From Catonia carolina (lineage: Eukaryota > Arthropoda > Insecta > Hemiptera > Achilidae): 64,000 bases of DNA. A program made the position numbers and the translations under genes. The notes under the pieces are model-generated. The model worked only from the letters and a program-made list of their open reading frames with translations, searched no databases and was not told the DNA's origin. Below, piece by piece: positions 61,101-64,000 of this stretch. Position 1 is the first letter of the stretch, and each line of letters begins with the position of its first letter. Where the stretch lies: contig JAQMRL010000001.1 in NCBI GenBank assembly GCA_035578175.1, forward strand, positions 376,531,220 through 376,595,219. The letters are read 5' to 3'.

Positions 61101-63925
61101 TATAATTAACAGTGTAGTAAATCCTACTTTCTAATGAAAATGTTGCAATTTTTACCAAATATTTGTAATGTTTCCAATTTTATATAGGAATCTATTCCTA
61201 TTAGTTTGACAAACGTAGGACACCAGTAGGCTACCTTAACAAGAATTAAGATGAATAAATGACTAAGAATAAAAGAAACCTGTTAGAATTTGTTAATCAT
61301 GCAAATAAAATACTAATTTGAATAAATTAAATAGGCCAAATTAAAACTAAAAAAAATAATTGCTGTAATTCAAACAAGTTCAATTGCTGTTGTACAAATA
61401 TTATTTTTATTTTAAGGTTCTGGGTGGCTCTATCCCCCTCATCCCCCCCTTAGTTACGCGACTGGTTAGCATGCTATGCTGAAAAACAGAGATCCCAGTT
61501 TGATTCCCAGCTAGGATGTGGAAAATTATTACACATTCAAACCTACCGTTCCTTTATCCAAAGTAATGACCAAAATGTTGATGTGACTTTGAATAAAAAA
61601 ATTAAATAAAAAAATTTGAATAAAATTTTTTATTAAAATAAATGTTGTTTTTATGATAAATATTTAAAAGAATTGGTGCTAGGTGAAGAATAAAAAGAAA
61701 ATTAAATGATAATTTCTACATTGAGTAAATAACACAATCTTACTGAATGAAGCTCGTGGTAATGAATAGTAATGAATGGTAATACTCGTGGTAATTGCAT
61801 AATATATATGACATATGTTTAAGCGCAACAGAATATAGAAGTGAATTTAAAAAATTAATTAGATTACTTAAGATTCTAATTAAGAACCAACCAATCAGGT
61901 ATAATCACAGCACAATTGACTCATCCTTGAGTAATATAGCATTCACTATTAATTCAAAACAAGTTGTATGATATTTCACAAAATTTATTAAATTAAATAT
62001 TATTCATAGGTAGTATAGTGTTTTTGAATAAAATATTAAGGTTATTTTATTAAAGTCCCTAACCTAAAATAACATATTTAAATCACACCTGTCAATCAAC
62101 TGGTAGAAAAATTATTTTAAAAAAGTTACACTGGTTGGCTGAACTTCTTTTTTTTGGGTTTTCCGTCTGTTAAATAACTTTATCAGAATGCACCAGACTA
62201 CAAGCCATCAAAGAATACTGATAGATGTCCCTGTTTAAATTCAAAGGCATTAATAAAATTGGATGGTGGTTTCAATGAAAATGTATCCCGATAACAAACA
62301 AGATTTAAAAAAAAGTAAAATCTTTTTTTTTTATAGCACATTTTACTTATTTAGCTTATTTTTAATCTATCTACAACAATATTTTACATACATACTACAA
62401 TTATTTATTACCTTATTTGAATTCACATCAACAATTTGGTTGTTAGCAAATAACTAAGGTAGGTTTTGTAGAATCCATGACTATTGTGGGGTTATGAAAA
62501 AATGGATTATAACAAGTAAATAAACATATAATAATTTTCAGATCAAAGGTGAGAAATGAATACAAATGAACTTCCCCAAAAACTTTTTGCAGGATACAAA
62601 AATATTGCAATAAAAGTGCAGAACGAGAGGACCATTTAAAAGTTTTATTACATCTTGGTTTTGTCAGTTTTAGTACATTATTCAGAGTGTGTTTGACTCT
62701 GATTGTTCAGCATACATCAAGAACAAAATCTGCTGAGATGAGATTGTTAAGATTTTCAATAGGGTATCAATTACTGGAAAAGAAATGAAGATCAGGTATG
62801 AACTTTTATCAGGTAGTATGATATTAGGCAAGTGTCAGGGATGATATCGATTATTTAGAATTGCAGGCAAGAGTGTTATAAGTTAGTAATTTGTTGTGAA
62901 TGTCAGATAATCTAAAACCCAAGCAGGTGTTTAAATATGAGCAAACAAAAATGGTATTAGATGATCTTGAAAGAGATGTGTAACCCAACTTCTTTAATAA
63001 ATTATAGATTATAGAGTTTGAAGTTGGGACACACCAGGAGGCCTAACCCGTATTGTTTATGATGATAAAATTACAGAATTTTTAATTTTCTTTAATCTAC
63101 ATTATGTAAGTTTTTCTCTAAAATGTACCAACCTAAAGGATATAATTTTCAAAAGAATATGATATAAAGAATAATAGGACTGTCAAGAATATTTGAAGGT
63201 GTCATTTTAAGCTCTCTTTTTAAAAAGATTTTAAGAAGAGTTTAGTGTCATGATTGACAATGTAATGATCAATCTGTTTCTTGTGTTGAGATTGTGGACA
63301 CTTAAATTCTGTAAAAAGGTAGACATACGTTGCTTTACACACATTATCACTTTAAAAGTGAACAATGATAGAACTGTAAGCAGTTGAAGTCTAAATAATG
63401 GTATATTGAGGTTATGTGGAAAAATCAAACTAATGCAAAAATCTTAAAAAAATTTTGCTTCAAAATTACTGTACTATTTTAAGAGTCAACTCTCACCTGG
63501 TCGACTATTAGTATATAAACTTAGAAGTAATAAATTACCTTATGCAAAGTTTATTGGGCAATTTTTTAATACGCACATAAAAATTGGTCACACAATCTTA
63601 TGAAAGATAGGTAATAGCTAAGTTCAGTTTGCTGAACTTTTCTAATTTAAAGTGAATTTAATAAAAATAAATGTCAAATTAAAATAAATTATGTCTTGTT
63701 AAATCTAATCCTGATTTAGAGGTTTGATCATTTTTGAGTAGATTTATTACTTATTCAGTACTATGACCAAATAGTATAGCATGCATAATTAATTGTAAAA
63801 TTTAATTACATACTTTGATAGTATGTTAAACCACTTACCATCAAGACGTTCCTGTTGTTCTTTATCGCCAACTTTAAGTGTTGCTACTACACTATCATTG
63901 TAGTCATTCTCTAACATTATTCTTC
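42725..63925 (-). CDS. Gene C: secreted DUF4773-like protein, 3' part only
   Basis: Inner exon 63839-63925 and last exon 42725-43104 fit together in phase: GAT-G plus TT gives Asp-Val, then KTGTDLPPLC. They match, position for position, gene B exons 3 and 4. The signal-peptide and Cys exons must lie right of the window. The implied intron of 20.7 kb contains an RTE-like LINE, a P-like element, a hAT MITE, SINEs and a mitochondrial insert. It is possible that the two exons belong to neighbouring paralogues; no intervening terminal exon was seen. Confidence 0.6.
43171..43745 (+). mobile_element. LINE 3' end with (TAATAR)n-type tail
   Basis: The open frame from before 43180 encodes IKPAALYISETLPMNRKQEI, EERKIIRKILGPRK and DMKKRRLKFYGHIIRLSEHR, the C-terminal region of a LINE reverse transcriptase distinct from the RTE-like copies. 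It stops at 43572 and ends in TAATAATAGTAATAA near 43755. It sits just upstream of the gene C last exon, in its intron, antisense. Confidence 0.7.
43760..44340. other. Gene C intron, no recognisable element
   Basis: No supportable feature was found. Confidence 0.3.
44345..44480 (+). pseudogene. Old LINE reverse-transcriptase relic, 5' piece
   Basis: Broken frames give RTNKGLNQGCS, then TLxKIYLNK-like sequence and LEGW, the GxxQGCxLSPxLF motif of the RT palm. The matching later part (FVDDLVIVASDK) is at 45850, so one old LINE was split by later insertions (44627-45265 and 45276-45443). Confidence 0.5.
44627..45265 (-). mobile_element. RTE-like LINE 3' end, minus strand
   Basis: Same family as the copy at 13403. 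Minus-strand frames give FAFGKVVEQVPTYVYLG, RIEKARSAFNQMSKLF, then after a frameshift near 45050 LLYGVESWALSEA, FEMWTYRRILRISW, RRGVGRRRISWLKNLR and MIANIR near the stop. A GAA-rich tail sits at 44627-44637. Confidence 0.8.
45276..45443 (-). mobile_element. SINE family D, full-length with 11-bp target duplication
   Basis: TAATAAATTCA flanks the element at 45265-45275 and 45444-45454. The minus strand has box A (TTGGTGTAGTGG), box B (GGTTCAATTCC), the body motif GCATTAGCAGAAATTGC and an A-rich tail. It inserted into the RTE-like LINE. Confidence 0.85.
45840..46570 (+). pseudogene. Old LINE reverse-transcriptase relic, 3' piece
   Basis: LLFVDDLVIVASDK (Asp pair of the RT active site) is followed by LDKTKYLVNG, IKFKYLGSVFSKKGDS and frames resembling LLYGYEMWE and KWYGHIRRMEE, with many breaks. 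It continues the relic at 44345-44480. Confidence 0.6.
46575..47050. other. No recognisable feature
   Basis: AT-rich intronic sequence. Confidence 0.3.
47055..47225 (+). pseudogene. RTE-like LINE extreme 3' end
   Basis: RSGIAMVVTNIQNG followed by a stop and GAAGAAGAA matches the end of the family (xARMIANIRNG, GAA tail) seen at 13403 and 44627. Confidence 0.5.
47408..47492 (-). mobile_element. SINE family D head, copy
   Basis: On the minus strand GTAGTGGTAAGCGCAACTGG and AAGTTTGATTCCC match the tRNA-like head at 45380-45443; the tail is missing. Confidence 0.55.
47629..47687. repeat. Near-perfect 59-bp palindrome
   Basis: GCATTTTCCTAATGCATAAC on the left pairs with its reverse complement on the right with one mismatch over about 28 bp per arm. 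There is essentially no loop. No flanking transposon structure was seen. Confidence 0.9.
47690..49005. other. Gene C intron, no recognisable element
   Basis: AT-rich; a short inverted pair (ACATGTTATTAAT) lies at 48548-48602. No frames worth calling. Confidence 0.3.
49012..49196 (-). mobile_element. SINE family D body with a different tRNA-like head
   Basis: The minus strand has a perfect box B (GGTTCGAATCCC) and a head GCGTTGGCGATGTTGGTAAC unlike the other family D copies. The body still carries the GCATTAGCAGCAATTTGCAA motif and the AAAACAGTCGGACGTTAAAC end. This looks like the same SINE tail joined to another tRNA-derived head. Confidence 0.75.
49197..49400 (-). repeat. Repeat B copy 7, partial
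   Basis: Contains the 3' half from TTGTTTAGGTCAACAGCC to CAGGGTCTGGCTGTAC. The shared frame (VVNEVKVSFTEWKIYAFQRA) is open. Confidence 0.8.
49405..49940. other. Region upstream of the P-like element, no gene called
   Basis: It holds a TGACGTCA palindrome at about 49687-49694, which matches a CRE/ATF site. This could be the upstream part of the promoter called at 52532, now displaced by the P-like insertion. No coding frame. Confidence 0.3.
49949..52497 (+). mobile_element. P/THAP-type transposon with perfect 8-bp target duplication
   Basis: CTTGCGAC occurs at 49941-49948 and 52498-52505. Termini are inverted repeats: CAATGAGCTAGAAATATAAC against CATTGAGCTAGATATATGAC, both running into CGGAGGTAGCACTG-type sequence, with weaker matching to about 110 bp (GTGAGGATAG). 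Size 2549 bp. The only coding content found is a THAP domain in two exons, so it is non-autonomous. It differs in ends and sequence from the P-type element at 9505. Confidence 0.85.
50133..51197 (+). pseudogene. THAP domain pseudogene inside the P-like element
   Basis: First exon 50133-50202 gives MVR, a stop, then CVVFGCNEAYKIGSGVQFH. The second exon, 51041-51197, gives FPRSCPKLLKSWENPVRM, KNWKATVHSTLCSKHF and EESYQVRPGTLIKLP before a stop. Together they form a C2CH THAP zinc finger (Cys, Cys, Cys, His) with the intron inside FHR-FP. The donor position reads TTAAGT where GTAAGT is expected. An in-frame stop at codon 4 and the mutated donor show decay. No catalytic RNase H domain follows. Confidence 0.7.
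52532..52672 (+). promoter_or_regulatory. Inr/DPE core promoter and first exon of a possible host gene
   Basis: TCAGTC at 52532-52537 matches the arthropod initiator. Counting its A as +1 (52534), AGATC lies exactly at +28 to +32, the position and sequence of a DPE. There is no TATA box. The transcribed GC-richer stretch ends at 52672 with CCAAG and a GTAAAG donor, so it looks like a 139-bp first exon. Upstream ATGs at 52588 and 52627 give very short frames; an ATG at 52660 would start MTQP across the junction. Downstream coding exons were not identified with confidence. Inr and DPE matches can occur by chance. Confidence 0.35.
52680..53470. other. No recognisable feature
   Basis: AT-rich, no frames; possibly intron 1 of the plus-strand transcript proposed at 52532. 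Confidence 0.3.
53478..53572 (-). repeat. Repeat B copy 8, internal fragment
   Basis: AATGAAATTCATTACTTTCA through AAATGATTCAGTCATTTAAT matches the middle of repeat B. Confidence 0.75.
53575..54250. other. No supportable gene
   Basis: A 78-codon plus-strand frame (53941-54177) is Tyr/Phe-rich, without recognisable motifs, and was not called. Confidence 0.3.
54255..54375 (+). mobile_element. tRNA-like SINE, family C copy 2
   Basis: TGTGCTTAGTGCTACACTG and GGTTCAATTCCTGG are box A- and box B-like, followed by GGGTCTGGAAAATTATTACG as in the copy at 61465. Confidence 0.5.
55012..55066 (+). CDS. Candidate short exon, unassigned
   Basis: A GTGATTTAACAG acceptor precedes and a GTAGGT donor follows a 55-bp segment open in one frame: DHSDDPNTCANYLKLQHI. 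The same frame is open upstream to about 54970 (FAWCDLT). I recognise no family. It might belong to the plus-strand transcript starting near 52532, but the phase does not match the ATG at 52660. Confidence 0.25.
55104..57664 (+). CDS. RTE-like endonuclease-reverse transcriptase, near-complete ORF
   Basis: The uninterrupted frame encodes the element replication protein. The first residues of the longest ATG frame (from 55085) are flanking sequence; element sequence starts at about FLVQVYMPTSSHREEEIE, within the APE-type endonuclease. Endonuclease motifs: GDWNAVVG (about residue 48), YQIDYIMVR and SDHNLVV (catalytic Asp-His, about 143). RT motifs: NKTPGIDNIPSELL (about 378), DQFGFRRRMGTRDA, FMAFVDLEKAFDNLDW (about 507), KGVRQGCSLSPLLFNLY and LRFADDIVVLAE (about 600). 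The C-terminal region has LYGSETWV and FEMWCYRKMLKIRWVDK. It ends at 57664. The N-terminal part of the endonuclease is missing, so it is not autonomous, but it has no internal stop. Confidence 0.9.
55104..57681 (+). mobile_element. RTE-like LINE, 5'-truncated, with 8-bp target duplication
   Basis: ATTTCTAA at 55096-55103 and 57682-57689 flanks the insert, which ends in A13 after CTGATGACA. The sequences outside the duplications join to give the left arm of the palindromic MITE that continues at 57690. The 3' UTR is only a few bases, as in RTE-type LINEs. Confidence 0.9.
58000..58690. other. No gene called
   Basis: A stretch at 58140-58225 (CAAATTTCAGCTCTTTTGG, AGTTAGAGAATTAATGATTA) looks like dispersed repeat DNA. 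No coding frame was supportable. Confidence 0.3.
58706..59128 (+). pseudogene. ATP6/COX3: Nuclear mitochondrial insert: atp6 3' end and cox3 5' end
   Basis: With the invertebrate mitochondrial code (ATA Met, TGA Trp) the plus strand reads IIIETTRNLIRAISLSVRLT, ANMVVGHLLMTLLGNL and FESAISIIQAYVFSTLIMLY, the C-terminus of ATP synthase subunit 6. At 58973 an ATG starts MKQNHPFH, and after a one-base loss SPWPILTSMNIFTMLLGAVV follows as RPWP, then WLYKKEMSNMITGLWL, the N-terminus of cytochrome oxidase subunit 3. The order is the ancestral insect order. TTTTGAAGGTTGGA flanks the insert at 58692-58705 and 59129-59142. A nuclear-code reading is interrupted. It cannot be expressed as either protein. 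Confidence 0.9.
59140..59175. repeat. Short perfect hairpin next to the mitochondrial insert
   Basis: GATCACTTAC and GTAAGTGATC are separated by six bases. Confidence 0.7.
59180..59720 (-). pseudogene. RTE-like LINE 3' end relic
   Basis: Minus-strand frames give LLYGMETWTLKK, IQAFEM, KKRKLQYLGHMIKGPKYHML and LIIQGKIKGERW with breaks and a one-base shift. It is the same family as 13403 and 44627 (VYLGHVLRGPKY, VIQGKIMGKR). A GAAGAAG tail is at the left (59187-59196). Confidence 0.7.
59725..60290. other. No recognisable feature
   Basis: AT-rich intronic DNA of gene C. Confidence 0.3.
60302..61464. mobile_element. Non-autonomous hAT-type element with 8-bp target duplication
   Basis: Ends are CAGTGGCGTAAC (left) and GTTACGCGACTG (right), inverted with one mismatch. 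GTTAGCAT flanks at 60294-60301 and 61465-61472. Eight-base duplications and CAGTGGCG-type ends are hAT hallmarks. The 1163-bp interior has no transposase frame. It contains a self-complementary AGAGTAATAAAGCTTTATTA near 60317. Confidence 0.85.
61465..61575 (+). mobile_element. tRNA-like SINE, family C copy 3
   Basis: AGTTTGATTCCCAGC (box B-like) and ATGTGGAAAATTATTACAC resemble the copy at 54255. The hAT element landed in its head. Confidence 0.5.
61580..63220. other. Gene C intron, no recognisable element
   Basis: AT-rich throughout; a 64-codon Phe/Leu/Ile-rich frame (62263-62457) has no family signature. Confidence 0.3.
63225..63425 (-). pseudogene. Jockey/CR1-like LINE relic
   Basis: The minus strand reads LFRLQLLTVLSLFTFKVIMC followed by QRMSTFLQNLSVHNLNTRNR, matching LFKELKLLTVPSLYIFEVLM and NFNVHNHNTRNR of the ORF at 27311. 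Short and diverged. Confidence 0.7.
63839..63925 (-). CDS. Gene C inner exon
   Basis: TTTGTGTTTTAG acceptor and GTAAGTGG donor enclose 87 bp, phase 1 at both sides, encoding RIMLENDYNDSVVATLKVG then DKEQQERLD. Position, phase and the alternating hydrophobic strand correspond to gene B exon 3. Upstream exons are beyond the right edge. Confidence 0.7.
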
Positions 63926-64000
63926 CTAAAACACAAACGTTTTAATAAATATAAAAAAAATTCTTGGTAAAAATTTTTATGAAAAGCTAACAAAAATCAA

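Noticed and set aside
1..64000. CRISPR arrays, bacterial operons, rRNA
   Set aside because: No regularly spaced repeats with unique spacers, no prokaryotic gene structure and no rRNA-like blocks. The window is insect-type nuclear DNA.

Overview
ORGANISM AND CHARACTER. This is a eukaryotic nuclear window, very probably from an insect. It is AT-rich, genes are split by multi-kilobase introns with GTAAGT-type donors, and transposons and their relics dominate: mariner, P/THAP, piggyBac, hAT and pogo-like DNA elements, RTE-like and Jockey/CR1-like LINEs, LTR-like units and tRNA-derived SINEs. A nuclear copy of a mitochondrial atp6-cox3 junction is in the canonical insect gene order. A hemimetabolous, perhaps hemipteroid, host is plausible but the sequence does not prove it.

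HOST GENES. The best-supported host loci are three minus-strand genes of one family, secreted DUF4773-like proteins, arranged in tandem. Gene A contributes only its signal-peptide exon (1608-1800). Gene B is complete: four coding exons (31141-31210, 26449-26586, 24919-25029, 18322-19169), all joined at phase 1, give a 388-residue protein. Gene C contributes an inner exon (63839-63925) and a last exon (42725-43104). The shared intron phase and the repeated Cys-Pro-Leu-Pro plus Leu-Cys pattern tie B and C together. On the plus strand a TATA-less Inr/DPE core promoter with a first exon is suggested at 52532-52672.

MOBILE LAYERS. From 8113 to 17101 lies a nested transposon nest. The outer element has very long inverted arms, GGTAGAGT-type subterminal motifs, and a decayed ORF with GQDTD-like, TGSDTS-like, WGW and Cys-rich C-terminal signatures. 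It was later hit by a P/THAP element with a perfect 8-bp target duplication, a mariner, and three LINE 3' ends. A second P-like element (49949-52497) also has a perfect 8-bp duplication and lies about 30 bp upstream of the predicted Inr. An RTE-like LINE with an intact 5'-truncated ORF (55104-57681) sits inside the arm of a palindromic MITE. A Jockey/CR1-like LINE with an 815-codon ORF (27206-29953) sits in intron 1 of gene B, itself inserted in a copy of a 400-bp repeat that occurs at least eight times here (called repeat B). A mariner unit at 19212-20168 is a head-to-head duplication of one transposase half.

OTHER REGIONS. 31493-32221, 37467-38330 and 40195-40819 are related LTR-like units on the minus strand. 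The first points a TATA box and GTAAGT donors at gene B. 32411-34178 holds a foldback MITE next to a deleted piggyBac. 60302-61464 is a non-autonomous hAT element with an 8-bp duplication. The remaining AT-rich stretches show no gene I can recognise. No bacterial features, CRISPR arrays or rRNA are present; tRNA-like sequences all look like SINE heads rather than tRNA genes.
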